DNA of 64,000 bases from Hymenobacter perfusus. GTDB taxonomy: Bacteria > Bacteroidota > Bacteroidia > Cytophagales > Hymenobacteraceae. The notes beneath the pieces were generated by a model. That model searched no databases, had not been told where the DNA came from, and saw only the letters and a program-made list of their open reading frames with translations. A program made the position numbers and the translations under genes. Each line of letters opens with the position of its first letter. The stretch's first letter is position 1. The stretch lies in the NCBI RefSeq assembly GCF_003944765.1, contig NZ_RWIU01000006.1, positions 202,257 to 266,256 of the forward strand, written 5' to 3'. Shown here piece after piece: positions 46,094 to 54,916 of this stretch.

Positions 46094-47185
46094 ATGCTTA
46101 CTCTGCGTTCCTGGAATTTCCACCCTCCTCGGCAGCCGCATCTGATGCCGTTGCTCCTGCTGGCGCTGCTCTGGCGGCTGCCGGCCCCGGCCCAAATGCC
46201 CGCCAAGGGCCGCGTAGTGGTTACCTACCTGGATTCAAAGCTGCTGAAAGGCAACCCGGGCGGCGAAAATCCGCGGCGGCGGGTGAGCGTATACCTGCCG
46301 GCCGGCTATGAGGCCAACGCCTCCCGGCGCTACCCGACGCTCTACTACCTGCACGGCTTCACCTGGAACGACAGCCTGATTTTCCACGCCGACGGCATGG
46401 CCGCGCTGCTGGACGAGGCCATTGCCGCCGGACAGATTCGGCCGCTAGTGGTGGTGGTACCCAATGAGCAGACGTTGTTTCAGGGTAGCTTCTACGCCAA
46501 CTCGGCCACCAACGGCCCCTGGGCCGATTTCACGGCAAAAGAGCTGGTGAGCTTCATTGATAAAAACTACCGCACCCTGGCCCGGCCCGCCAGCCGGGGC
46601 CTGGCCGGCCACAGCATGGGCGGCAACGGCACCCTGCGGCTGGCCCTGCTGTACCCCGATACCTACGCTGCTGCCTACGCCCTCAGCCCCGCCTTTGCCG
46701 CGCCCCACCCCGAGTGGATGGCCGCCCGTCCCAGTCAGAGCCTGGCCAGCCGGGCTACCACACCGGCCGGGCTGATGCAGGATTTCAACGCCGTGCGGCT
46801 GGTGGCCTGTGCCCGGGCCTTTTCGCCCACGCCCGGGCGGGGCACGTTCGGGGCGGCCCTGCCTTATTCCTTCGGGGCCGACAGCCTCCGCCACCGCGAC
46901 ACTGTACTGGCCCAGTGGGGCGCGTCCTCACCCCTCAACCTGCTGCCCACGCATTTGGCCAGCCTGCGCCAGCTGCGCGGCCTAGCCTTCGACTGGGGTG
47001 AGCAGGACCAGTTTCAGCACATTCCGGCCACGTGCCGCACCCTTGATGCTCACCTCTCAGCTTACGGCATTCCCCACACCGCCGAGAGCTACGAGGGCAA
47101 CCACGGCAACCGCATTATGGGCCACGACGGCCGTTTCTACCGGAAGGTCCTGCCGTTCTTCAACCAGCTCCTACAGTTTGAGTAA
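46094..47185 (+). CDS. Secreted esterase, esterase-D/feruloyl esterase-like
   Basis: 363 residues (or 346 from the inner ATG at 46145, which better fits the signal peptide MPLLLLALLWRLPAPAQ). Alpha/beta hydrolase: RRRVSVYLPAGYEANASRRY, YYLHGFTWNDS (oxyanion region), RGLAGHSMGGNGTLRL (Ser174) and SYEGNHGNRIMGHDG (catalytic His). This layout is that of putative esterase/carbohydrate esterase 1-like proteins. It may remove acyl groups from the glycan; a REP-like element separates it from the GH30 gene. Confidence 0.85.
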   Translation: MLTLRSWNFHPPRQPHLMPLLLLALLWRLPAPAQMPAKGRVVVTYLDSKLLKGNPGGENPRRRVSVYLPAGYEANASRRYPTLYYLHGFTWNDSLIFHADGMAALLDEAIAAGQIRPLVVVVPNEQTLFQGSFYANSATNGPWADFTAKELVSFIDKNYRTLARPASRGLAGHSMGGNGTLRLALLYPDTYAAAYALSPAFAAPHPEWMAARPSQSLASRATTPAGLMQDFNAVRLVACARAFSPTPGRGTFGAALPYSFGADSLRHRDTVLAQWGASSPLNLLPTHLASLRQLRGLAFDWGEQDQFQHIPATCRTLDAHLSAYGIPHTAESYEGNHGNRIMGHDGRFYRKVLPFFNQLLQFE

Positions 47186-47547
47186 TGCAGCGAACTGGCA
47201 GTTGGCGTAGCCAAGTAACTCCCGCACATGTCTGCATCGCCGTGCCAGGAGTAGCATTGGCGTGCTATGCCAGTTTCTTTCATTACCAGTATCCTGTTAG
47301 AACGAGTAGGGGCTTAGCTGCGTCGACCTCCGGTTTCTCCCTGCCGTTGAGCACTATTGTTCTGACGATGAGCGCACTCTACCCCTGCCTAAAGCGGCCA
47401 CTGGTCACGGATACCGCTGTAGTTTTATGCGACTATTTTGCCGCTACAAGCAATGTCATGGAGTTGCGTCGATCCAAAATTTGCCGGTCATTGCAGCGCT
47501 ACAACAGGCTGATAAGTAGCCAGAAAGCCGCAATGACAATTTGCCCC
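47186..47547. other. 362-base gap before the propeller gene
   Basis: An open frame continues through it but its translation lacks any recognisable sequence. It probably holds the leader and control region of the AT-rich gene that follows. No hairpin or repeat recognised. Confidence 0.4.
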
Positions 47548-48651
47548 ATGAAAAAATATTACTCGCCAACGCAGGCCTTTGCTTTTCTGGCAATCCTCTT
47601 CTGGGTATCTGCCTGCAATGGGCCAGCTGCAAAAGACTTGCCAGCAGAACAAGCAGGCGAATCAAACAAAGTAGCTGACGGACACCCAAAACTGATCAAA
47701 ACCATCGGCAACCCTAGGTATGGCAACGTCAATTGCATCCTACAGGACAAAGCCGGTAACCTTTGGTTCGGAACCACAGAAAACGGCCTTTATGCATATG
47801 ACGGAAAATCATTTCGCCAATTTTTGGTAGCTGATGGATTAAACAGTAATTCCATCAACGATATTCTGGAAGATAAAGATGGCAATATCTGGATTGGCAC
47901 TAAAGATGGAATTTGCCTCTACAATGGTAAAAAATTTGTTGAAATTCAGATTCCTTTACCTAAAAATCTATCACTGAACAAAAACAAGTTTTACCAAACG
48001 CATAGTGTATACGATATCATGCAGGACAAAGCGAATAAGCTATGGTTTGCAACAATAGATGGCATTTACGTTTACGATGGAAAATCCTTTACACCGTTTA
48101 TACTTGATGAGGCCGCAAGTGGAATATTGACTAACAACGATAAGGCGGAACGTATTTTCGAAGATAAAGCAGGTAACATTTGGTTTGGAGGACGAACTAA
48201 CAAAGGAGTGTATCGATATGACGGCAAAGCTGTAACCAACCTTAAACTAAAAGAATTATTTCAGGATGGACCAAAGCCCAAAGCGCATAATTGGGCTTGG
48301 CCACAATTGCAGGATAAGGCCGGTAATATCTGGTTCAGCAATTGGGGTGGGGCCTACCGGTATGATGGCAAATCATTCGTAAGCTTTACAAAAGAAGATG
48401 GTATGCCCGGCGCAGTCACTCGAATTATAGAAGACAAAAAAGGAAATATCTGGTTTGGTGGTGCTACCGGACTTAGCCGTTACGACGGCAAAATATTTAC
48501 TCCTTTTACAAAGAAAGATGGACTAATAAATCCTTGGGTTTGGTCAATTCTGGAAGGTACAAGTGAAAGTTTCTGGGTGGGCACAAGAGAAACAGGCCTC
48601 TACCTTTACGATGGAGAAAAATTCATTGCTTACTCAGAATACAAACGCTGA
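47548..48651 (+). CDS. Seven-bladed reg_prop propeller lipoprotein, AT-rich
   Basis: 367 residues from ATG 47548 (MKKYYSPT), with lipobox FWVSACNG. The open frame begins at 47185, but only this start gives a signal peptide. Seven repeats of the two-component regulator propeller type: each reads as (I/V)xxDKxGNxWFGTxxGxxxYDGKxF, from GNVNCILQDKAGNLWFG to WVWSILEGTSESFWVG. No kinase or DNA-binding domain is attached, so it is a sensor or binding part on its own. Two sampled 60-base lines (47881-48000) have 39 G/C in 120, far below the roughly 65% of neighbours; it was probably acquired from another source. Confidence 0.85.
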   Translation: MKKYYSPTQAFAFLAILFWVSACNGPAAKDLPAEQAGESNKVADGHPKLIKTIGNPRYGNVNCILQDKAGNLWFGTTENGLYAYDGKSFRQFLVADGLNSNSINDILEDKDGNIWIGTKDGICLYNGKKFVEIQIPLPKNLSLNKNKFYQTHSVYDIMQDKANKLWFATIDGIYVYDGKSFTPFILDEAASGILTNNDKAERIFEDKAGNIWFGGRTNKGVYRYDGKAVTNLKLKELFQDGPKPKAHNWAWPQLQDKAGNIWFSNWGGAYRYDGKSFVSFTKEDGMPGAVTRIIEDKKGNIWFGGATGLSRYDGKIFTPFTKKDGLINPWVWSILEGTSESFWVGTRETGLYLYDGEKFIAYSEYKR

Positions 48652-48766
48652 AGTTTGTGGACAGCGAGGGCGGTATTTTGGGAATGCGCTACCAAGCAGC
48701 TGTTTTAGCCACCGCCTATGCTGCCCCCAGTTGGATGCCCTGACTGTCAACAGGCTTTAGCTCATC

Positions 48767-48820
48767 CCGACCAACAAAAAGCGCGACGCCTGCTCAGGCG
48801 TCGCGCTTTTTGTTGGTCGG
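48767..48820. terminator. Shared bidirectional terminator between the two PULs
   Basis: A 26-base perfect stem (48767-48792 with 48795-48820) has only two loop bases as drawn (four in practice). AAAAA and TTTTT tracts flank a GC core, so it works from both strands. It lies 115 bases after the propeller stop and 94 before the GH3 stop. Confidence 0.92.
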
Positions 48821-48913
48821 CTCCCGGAAAATCAGTCTGCTCCCCTAACAGGCATTCCGGTTTCCGGGAGCCCCCGCGCATTCGTCCCACACGAGGCGCA
48901 GGTTGGCGGTGGC

Positions 48914-51235
48914 TTACTGTGCGGCCAGCTTGAAGGCGGCCATCTGCACGTCGCGGGAGTTGCCGCCCACCATCACCTGGAAGTCGCCGGGCTCGGCCGC
49001 AAACTTCAGGTCGGTGTTGTAGAACTTGAGGTCTTCAGGGGTGAGGCGGAAGGTGAGCGTGCGGCTTTCGCCCTTCTTGAGCATCACCTTCTGGAAGCCT
49101 TTCAGCTCCTGCACCGGCCGCGAAATAGAGCCGACCATATCCCGGATGTAGAGCTGGGCTACTTCTTCGCCGTCGTAGTTGCCGGTGTTTTTCACGGTTA
49201 CCTTCACGTCCAGCGTGCCGTTCATGCTTAAGCTGGTGGTGCTCAGCTCTGGCTTGCCGTACTCGAAGGTGGTGTAGCTCAGCCCGAAGCCGAACGGATA
49301 CAGTGGATCGTTGCTCACGTCCATGTACCGCGACTTGTACTTGTCCAGCGCCACGCCCTGGTACGGGCGGCCGGTCATTTTGTGGTTGTAGTAGAGCGGC
49401 ACCTGGCCCACATGCTGGGGGAAGGTGGCCGTGAGCTTACCAGCGGGGTTGTAGCCGCCGAACAGCACATCGGCAATGGCGTTGCCGGCCTGGGAGCCCG
49501 CAAACCAGGTTTCCAGGATAGCATCGGCGTTTTTGTCTTCCCAGGGCAGCGTGAGCGGGCGGCCGTTCATGAGCACCAGCACCAGCGGCTTGCCGGTTTT
49601 CTTGAGCGCCTTCAGCAGCTCCAGCTGCTGACCGGGCAGACCAATGTCGGCGCGGCTGGCAGCCTCGCCGGTCATGCCCTGGCTTTCGCCCACGGCGGCC
49701 ACAATCACGTCGGCCTGCTGGGCCACCTGCACCGCCTCCCGGATCATCTCCTCCGAGGTGCGCTGGTCCACGTTCAGCTCGCCGCCGTGCTGGTTGAGGC
49801 GGGCAATCATCTGCTCGTCGTCGGTGAAGTTGGCGCCCTGGGCCGTCACGACTTTCACGCCGCTGCCCACAGCATTTTTAATGCCCTGCTCCAGGGATAC
49901 GGCCTGCTTCCAGTCGCCGGCCCCGCTCCAGCTCCCAATCATGTCGCGCTGGCGGGTGGCCAGTGGGCCGATGAGGGCGATGGTGCCCTGCTTTTTCAAG
50001 GGCAGGGTGTTGTTGCTGTTCTTGAGCAGCACCAGGCTTTTGCGGGCAATGTCGCGGGCATCGGCCACGAATTCCTTCTTCATCATGGTCGCCTTGGCCC
50101 GCTTCTCGTTGGTGTAGCGGTACGGGTCCTCGAACAGGCCCAGCTTCCATTTGGCTTCCAGAATGCGGCGGCAGGCCAGGTCAATCTGGGCCTGCTGCAC
50201 GGTGCCATCCTTCAGGTTCTGGGCCAGGTTCTTGAGGAAAATCTCGCCCACCATGTCCTGGTCGATGCCGGCGTTCAGGGCGAGGGCCGACACCTGGGCG
50301 TCGTCGCCCATGCCGTGGGCGGTCATTTCGTTGATGGCGGTGTAGTCGGTAGCCACGAAGCCATCAAACCCCCACTGGTTGCGCAGCAGCTCGGTCATCA
50401 GCCACTTGTTGCCGGTGGCGGGCACCCCGTTGATATCGTTGAACGAGGACATCATGGAACCGGCGCCGGCTTCCACGGCGGCTTTGTAGGGCGGCAGGTA
50501 CTCGTTGTACATGCGCACCAGGCTCATGTCGGTGGTGTTGTAGTCGCGGCCGGCTTCGGCGGCCCCGTAGAGGGCGAAGTGCTTCACGCAGGCCATAACG
50601 GTGTTGTTCTTCTTCAGGTCGTCGCCCTGGTAGCCGCGCACCATCACCCGGGCAATCTGGGAGCCCAGGTAGGGGTCCTCACCCGAGCCCTCCGAGATGC
50701 GGCCCCAACGCGGGTCACGGGCAATATCCACCATCGGCGAGTACACCCAGTTGATACCGTCGGCGGAGGCTTCCTCGGCGGCAATGCGGGCGCTGCGCTC
50801 CATGGCCGGCAAATCCCAGCTACTGGCCAGGCCCAGGGCAATGGGGAAAATGGTGCGGTGGCCGTGAATCACGTCGTAGCCGAAGATGAGCGGGATGTGC
50901 AGGCGAGTCTGCTTCACGGCCATTTCCTGGAGCTTACGGGCCGCCTGGGGCGTAAACGTATTCAGCACCGAGCCCACCGAGCCGCGCTTAATGCTGGCAT
51001 CCACGTCCTTGCTCACCACGGGGCCGGTCACATCGAAGCCCACGGTAATCATGTTCAGCTGACCGATTTTCTCCTCCAGCGTCATTTTCTGCAGCAGCTC
51101 ATCGATGAACTTGGTCATCTTGGGGTCGGGAGCGGCGGCGCGGCCGGTGGCGGCCGTAGCGGGTTGCTGGGCCTGGAGCTGGGGTGTGAGCAGCCCCAGC
51201 GACATGAGCAGGGCGGTACGGAAAACTCGATTCAT
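48914..51235 (-). CDS. bglX: GH3 beta-glucosidase, BglX-like
   Basis: 773 residues. Signal peptide to about 22 (QLQAQQ). GH3 N-terminal barrel with IFGYDVIHGHRTIFPIALG, VYSPMVDIARDPRWGRISEG and catalytic nucleophile Asp297 in FDGFVATDYTAINE. The C-terminal alpha/beta domain follows (TIALIGPLATRQRDMIGSWS, VLMNGRPLTL), then an Fn3-like domain to the end (GEEVAQLYIRDMVGSISRPV). Periplasmic exo-acting beta-glucosidase. Here it is the last gene of PUL2; with the GH144-like enzyme it could finish beta-1,2-glucan oligomers. Confidence 0.93.
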   Translation of the reverse strand: MNRVFRTALLMSLGLLTPQLQAQQPATAATGRAAAPDPKMTKFIDELLQKMTLEEKIGQLNMITVGFDVTGPVVSKDVDASIKRGSVGSVLNTFTPQAARKLQEMAVKQTRLHIPLIFGYDVIHGHRTIFPIALGLASSWDLPAMERSARIAAEEASADGINWVYSPMVDIARDPRWGRISEGSGEDPYLGSQIARVMVRGYQGDDLKKNNTVMACVKHFALYGAAEAGRDYNTTDMSLVRMYNEYLPPYKAAVEAGAGSMMSSFNDINGVPATGNKWLMTELLRNQWGFDGFVATDYTAINEMTAHGMGDDAQVSALALNAGIDQDMVGEIFLKNLAQNLKDGTVQQAQIDLACRRILEAKWKLGLFEDPYRYTNEKRAKATMMKKEFVADARDIARKSLVLLKNSNNTLPLKKQGTIALIGPLATRQRDMIGSWSGAGDWKQAVSLEQGIKNAVGSGVKVVTAQGANFTDDEQMIARLNQHGGELNVDQRTSEEMIREAVQVAQQADVIVAAVGESQGMTGEAASRADIGLPGQQLELLKALKKTGKPLVLVLMNGRPLTLPWEDKNADAILETWFAGSQAGNAIADVLFGGYNPAGKLTATFPQHVGQVPLYYNHKMTGRPYQGVALDKYKSRYMDVSNDPLYPFGFGLSYTTFEYGKPELSTTSLSMNGTLDVKVTVKNTGNYDGEEVAQLYIRDMVGSISRPVQELKGFQKVMLKKGESRTLTFRLTPEDLKFYNTDLKFAAEPGDFQVMVGGNSRDVQMAAFKLAAQ

Positions 51236-51812
51236 GGGAAGTGGGAAGTGTAGGGGAAAATCAGAAGTGCAAACGGCCGCCGCGTAGTCCGGTACGGGAC
51301 CGGTCGCCGCCGGAACGCTACCGCCCTGCCGCTTACGCTACGGCAGGTTCGGCAGAGGTGGGAAATCAGGCGTCAGAAGGCGTGGAGAAGTACGAGCCGA
51401 AGCTAAAAAAGGCGGCCGGCAAACGACTACGTGGACCAGCAGGCGGCCCCTGTTGTCCGAGGCAGGAAAAGCCTTCTGGAGTTTATCAGGGCCGGTTTTG
51501 GGCGGCGCTTTGCAATACTACGAAAGCTTTGCGTGGAGTCAAACGCGGCCCGAAGCCCCCCGGTTGCACCTACATAGCAAGCCGCCCGAATGGCAGCCCG
51601 GTGGCTTGTTATGTAGGTGTAATGCCCCGTCGACGGCTCCGAACAAGGCAACAAGTCAGCACAACAGTAAACCCCAGTTAAACAGCCTTTTGCCGTCCAA
51701 TTGCCACCCTGGATTCAGGAGGTTTTACGTGTTACGTAAGCAGCACGGCCGCCACCGTCGGCCCCCGGCACAGGTTTTTGGCAGCTACCCGACAGATTTT
51801 TTCGGCGCCGGC
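51236..51812. other. 577-base gap between GH3 and GH144 genes
   Basis: No gene is supported. It holds an imperfect 20-base inverted repeat, TTGCACCTACATAGCAAGCC (51564-51583) with 51603-51622, two mismatches and a 19-base loop. It may be a processing or terminator-like hairpin, or a remnant of a small mobile element. Frames here have no recognisable family. Confidence 0.45.
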
Positions 51813-53189
51813 CTACTTCTTTAGCTGTGGGCTTTCGAAGCCAAGCTTGGTGAGGCCGCGCTGCACGTCGGGGCTGCTCATGAACAGCTTCCAGAGCAGG
51901 CCGGTCCGGTGGTTTTCAATCATGCCCACAATGGGGCCCTGGTCAATGGCCAGGTGCGACTTGGCGTACCAGTTCTGCTGCTCGCTGAAGCCGTCCACGA
52001 AGCCGTACTCGGTCCAGAGGTTGTCGCCCAAATCGTTGTAGAAGTGCCGCAGCGCCGCCATCGATTCCTTGGGCGCGTAGGGCATGGCCGACAGCGCGGC
52101 GGTGGGCGAAATCACGCTCAGGTCCTCGGTGGGCGAATGGGCGGCGTAACCCTGGTAGCTGTCGGAGGCAGTGAGGCCCCAGCAGTCGGGCCCGTAGCCC
52201 TTGAACTTCTTGGGGTTATCCACGCAGTAGGCGTAGTTGATGCGGGTGTGGGCCTGGTTCTGCTGCCAGTAATCGGCGTACTGATCCTTGAGGCCGCGGG
52301 GGTCGAGTCCCAGGAACGAGTAGTGCGAGAAGAACAGCGGCCCGCCGAAATCGAAGCCCAGCGGCAGCTTCGTACCGTAGAATTCCTTGCCGTTTTTGAA
52401 GTAGTTGCCGGTGGCCCAGCCCTGGTCGTATACCTTCTTGTCGATGGCGTACTTGGGCGAAGAAGCGGCCAGCACGTAGGTTATCAGGCACTCGTTCCAG
52501 CCGTGAATCTGATGGTTCATGCTCCAGCCGTTGTTGGGGCTCCAGTGCCAGTACAGCACGCTCTGGTCGTTCTGCTGGTGCCAGGTCCACTCCACGCCTT
52601 CCCACATCCACAGAATCTTGTTGCGCAGCTGGCTTTCGGCGGGCGTGTTGCCGGTGAAGTACTGGCGGGCGCAGATCAGGCCCTCGTACAGAAAGGCCGT
52701 TTCCACCAGGTCGCCGCCGTCGTCCTTGGGGCTGAAGCGGATGGTTTTGCCGGTGGCCCCGTTCAGCCAGTGCGGAAACACGCCGTGGTACATATCGGCC
52801 TTCCAGAGGAAGTTCACGATTTTGAGGGTCCGCTCGGCGGCCTGCTCGCGGGTAATCCACTTGCGCTCCGCCGCCACGATAATGGCCATCAGCCCGAAGC
52901 CGGTGCCGCCGGTGGTAACCACCTCGTCGCCGTAATCGAAGGAGCGGTTGCTCCGCTCCCGGGCCATGCCCGACACGGGGTGGCCGAAGTCCCAGAAGTA
53001 GCGGAACGTCTGGCGCTGCACCAAATCCAGCAGCTGCTCATCGGAGAGGTTGCGGGGGCGTTTGGCGCCGCTGGCCGCGGGTGTGAGTGACGCGGTAGCG
53101 GGCGGTGTTTTTTTGACCGGGGCTTTTTGCTGAGCATCCGTCAGGCCGGGCAGCAACAGGCCCAGAGTCAGCAGCAGAAGTGCTTTCAT
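51813..53189 (-). CDS. GH144-type (glucoamylase-like) endo-beta-1,2-glucanase
   Basis: 458 residues from ATG 53189 (MKALLLLTLGLLLPGLTDAQ signal peptide); a longer frame to 53288 is less likely. The body matches the glucoamylase-like family: LDLVQRQTFRYFWDFGHPVS, DYGDEVVTTGGTGFGLMAII, HWLNGATGKTIRFSPKDDGG, ETAFLYEGLICARQYF, WHWSPNNGWSMNHQIHGWNE, WGLTASDSYQGYAAHSPTED. Characterised members hydrolyse beta-1,2-glucan (sophorooligosaccharide release). Catalytic residues are not assigned here. It lies between GH3 and SusD. Confidence 0.85.
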   Translation of the reverse strand: MKALLLLTLGLLLPGLTDAQQKAPVKKTPPATASLTPAASGAKRPRNLSDEQLLDLVQRQTFRYFWDFGHPVSGMARERSNRSFDYGDEVVTTGGTGFGLMAIIVAAERKWITREQAAERTLKIVNFLWKADMYHGVFPHWLNGATGKTIRFSPKDDGGDLVETAFLYEGLICARQYFTGNTPAESQLRNKILWMWEGVEWTWHQQNDQSVLYWHWSPNNGWSMNHQIHGWNECLITYVLAASSPKYAIDKKVYDQGWATGNYFKNGKEFYGTKLPLGFDFGGPLFFSHYSFLGLDPRGLKDQYADYWQQNQAHTRINYAYCVDNPKKFKGYGPDCWGLTASDSYQGYAAHSPTEDLSVISPTAALSAMPYAPKESMAALRHFYNDLGDNLWTEYGFVDGFSEQQNWYAKSHLAIDQGPIVGMIENHRTGLLWKLFMSSPDVQRGLTKLGFESPQLKK

Positions 53190-53347
53190 ACGGGTTGGGT
53201 GGAAAATAAGGGAACGGAAAGGGGATGCAGACTGCACCTGCGCCGGTACGGCGGCCGTCGTGTGATTCATGGCACGACGACGTAACAACGTCAGCTCACG
53301 ACGACCGGCCCGACGGCTGGCAGCCGCCGGACCGGGCCGGGCTTTCG

Positions 53348-54904
53348 TTAATACCCAGGGTTCTGGGCCAACTGGCCGCCGCTCAGGTCAATCTGCTGCT
53401 GCGGGATGGGGAACAGCTCGTTTTTGCCTTTGGTGAAGGTTTTGCCCTGGGCCGCAAACAGCGGCACAATGCGGCCGGGCTGCACGCTTTCCTGGCGCAC
53501 CAGATCAAAGAATCGGTCGTGCTCCAGGGCCAGCTCCACCCGGCGCTCCAGCCAGATGTTGGCCACCGTGGCCGGACGGGCCGCCAGACCGGCGCGGGCG
53601 CGCACCAGGTTCAGGGCAGTTTGGGCGGCGGTGGTGTTGCCCAGCTGGGCGGCGGCTTCGGCCTGAATCAGGAGCACCTCGGCGTAGCGCAGCACCCGGA
53701 TGTTCTTGGGCAGGTAGTCGTTGTTGCCGCAGTTGCGCTCCTTGGTGCGGCTGTGGTAGGCCTTGTAGCTGTAGCGGAAGTTCTCCACCGAGTCCTTGGT
53801 CGGAATCCGGAACCCGTCCCAGAGCACGGTGCCGGTGGAGCGCTGCCCGGCCGGGGCCGTAGGGTTGATGAAGATGATGGTGCCGGCCCGGCGCTTGTCG
53901 CCGGGCTCGTAGGCATCGGCCAGCTGCTGGGTGGGCGTGTTGAAGCCGAAGCCCAGATCGGCCCAGCCGCCCCGGCCGCCGGCCCGCGGGCCTTGGCTCA
54001 CGGTGTACAGGTTCACGGCCGAGTTGTTGCAGGAAGCGTTGATGCCGGTCTGAATCTCAAACACCGACTCCTCGCTGTTGGCCCCCACTTCCCGCCAGAT
54101 ATTCTCGTAGCTGGGGAGCAGGCCGTAGTTGCCCGAGCGGCCCTGCACAATCTCGCTGGTCAGGTCATAGGCTTTCTGGTAGTCCTTCTGATAGAGGTAC
54201 ACCTTGGCCAGCATGGCCTGGGCGGCGGCCTTGGTGGCGCGGCCGGTTTCGGTGGCGCCCTTCAGCGGCAGGTTATCCACCGCAAACTGCAAATCACTGA
54301 TAACGAGCTGGTAGATTTCCGGAGCCGTAGCGCGCCGCTGCAACGCGGGGTCATTGATTTCGGAGGCGGCGGGCACGCGGTCCAGCTTAGGCACGCCCCC
54401 GAAGAAGCGCACCAGGTTGAAGTAGAAGTAGCCGCGCAGGAAGCGCACCTCGCCCAGCAGGCGGTTTTTGGTGGCATCGGGGGCCGGGCTCAGCGGAATC
54501 TTATCCAGGGCCTGGTTGGCGCGGTTTACGCCCTGAAAGTAGCCCTGCCAGGCGTTATCGACAATGGCGTTGGTGGAGTTGAGGGTGAAGTTGTCCACCT
54601 CCAAGGCCGGGCCGTAGTCCTGGGGCGAGCTGCCTTTGTCGGAGTCGTCGGAGGCCACGTCGGTCAGCATCACGTACTGCAGGCCGTGGGTATCGGCCCC
54701 GAAGCCGCCCAGGTAGAGCACGTTGTACACGCCGTCCACTAGCTTCTGGGCGGCGGCGGGGTCGGTTTTAATCTGGTCTTCGGTGAGCTGGCCCTGGGGC
54801 GCTACGTCGAGGAAATCTTTGCAGCCCACGGCCCCGGCCGTGAGGGCCAGACCAAGGGCCGCCAGCCGGAAGCGGCGGGCAACGGGAGTAGATAGCACGT
54901 TCAT
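53348..54904 (-). CDS. SusD/RagB surface glycan-binding lipoprotein of PUL2
   Basis: 518 residues with lipobox AGAVGCKDFLD. SusD helices LGEVRFLRGYFYFNLVRFFG and RATKAAAQAMLAKVYLYQ, then RYAEVLLIQAEAAAQLGN, RRVELALEHDRFFDLVRQ and FPIPQQQIDLSGGQLAQNPG. It follows SusC by 12 bases. Confidence 0.95.
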   Translation of the reverse strand: MNVLSTPVARRFRLAALGLALTAGAVGCKDFLDVAPQGQLTEDQIKTDPAAAQKLVDGVYNVLYLGGFGADTHGLQYVMLTDVASDDSDKGSSPQDYGPALEVDNFTLNSTNAIVDNAWQGYFQGVNRANQALDKIPLSPAPDATKNRLLGEVRFLRGYFYFNLVRFFGGVPKLDRVPAASEINDPALQRRATAPEIYQLVISDLQFAVDNLPLKGATETGRATKAAAQAMLAKVYLYQKDYQKAYDLTSEIVQGRSGNYGLLPSYENIWREVGANSEESVFEIQTGINASCNNSAVNLYTVSQGPRAGGRGGWADLGFGFNTPTQQLADAYEPGDKRRAGTIIFINPTAPAGQRSTGTVLWDGFRIPTKDSVENFRYSYKAYHSRTKERNCGNNDYLPKNIRVLRYAEVLLIQAEAAAQLGNTTAAQTALNLVRARAGLAARPATVANIWLERRVELALEHDRFFDLVRQESVQPGRIVPLFAAQGKTFTKGKNELFPIPQQQIDLSGGQLAQNPGY

Positions 54905-54916
54905 GGGTGGGATGGG

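Noticed and set aside
47185..47547. 121-residue N-terminal extension of the propeller protein
   Set aside because: The inner ATG gives a lipoprotein signal peptide; the extension would bury it and has no similarity pattern.
49382..51253. 623-residue open frame on the + strand
   Set aside because: It lies wholly opposite the GH3 gene; its translation is rich in His, Gly and Val with no known domain, typical of the shadow of a high-GC gene.
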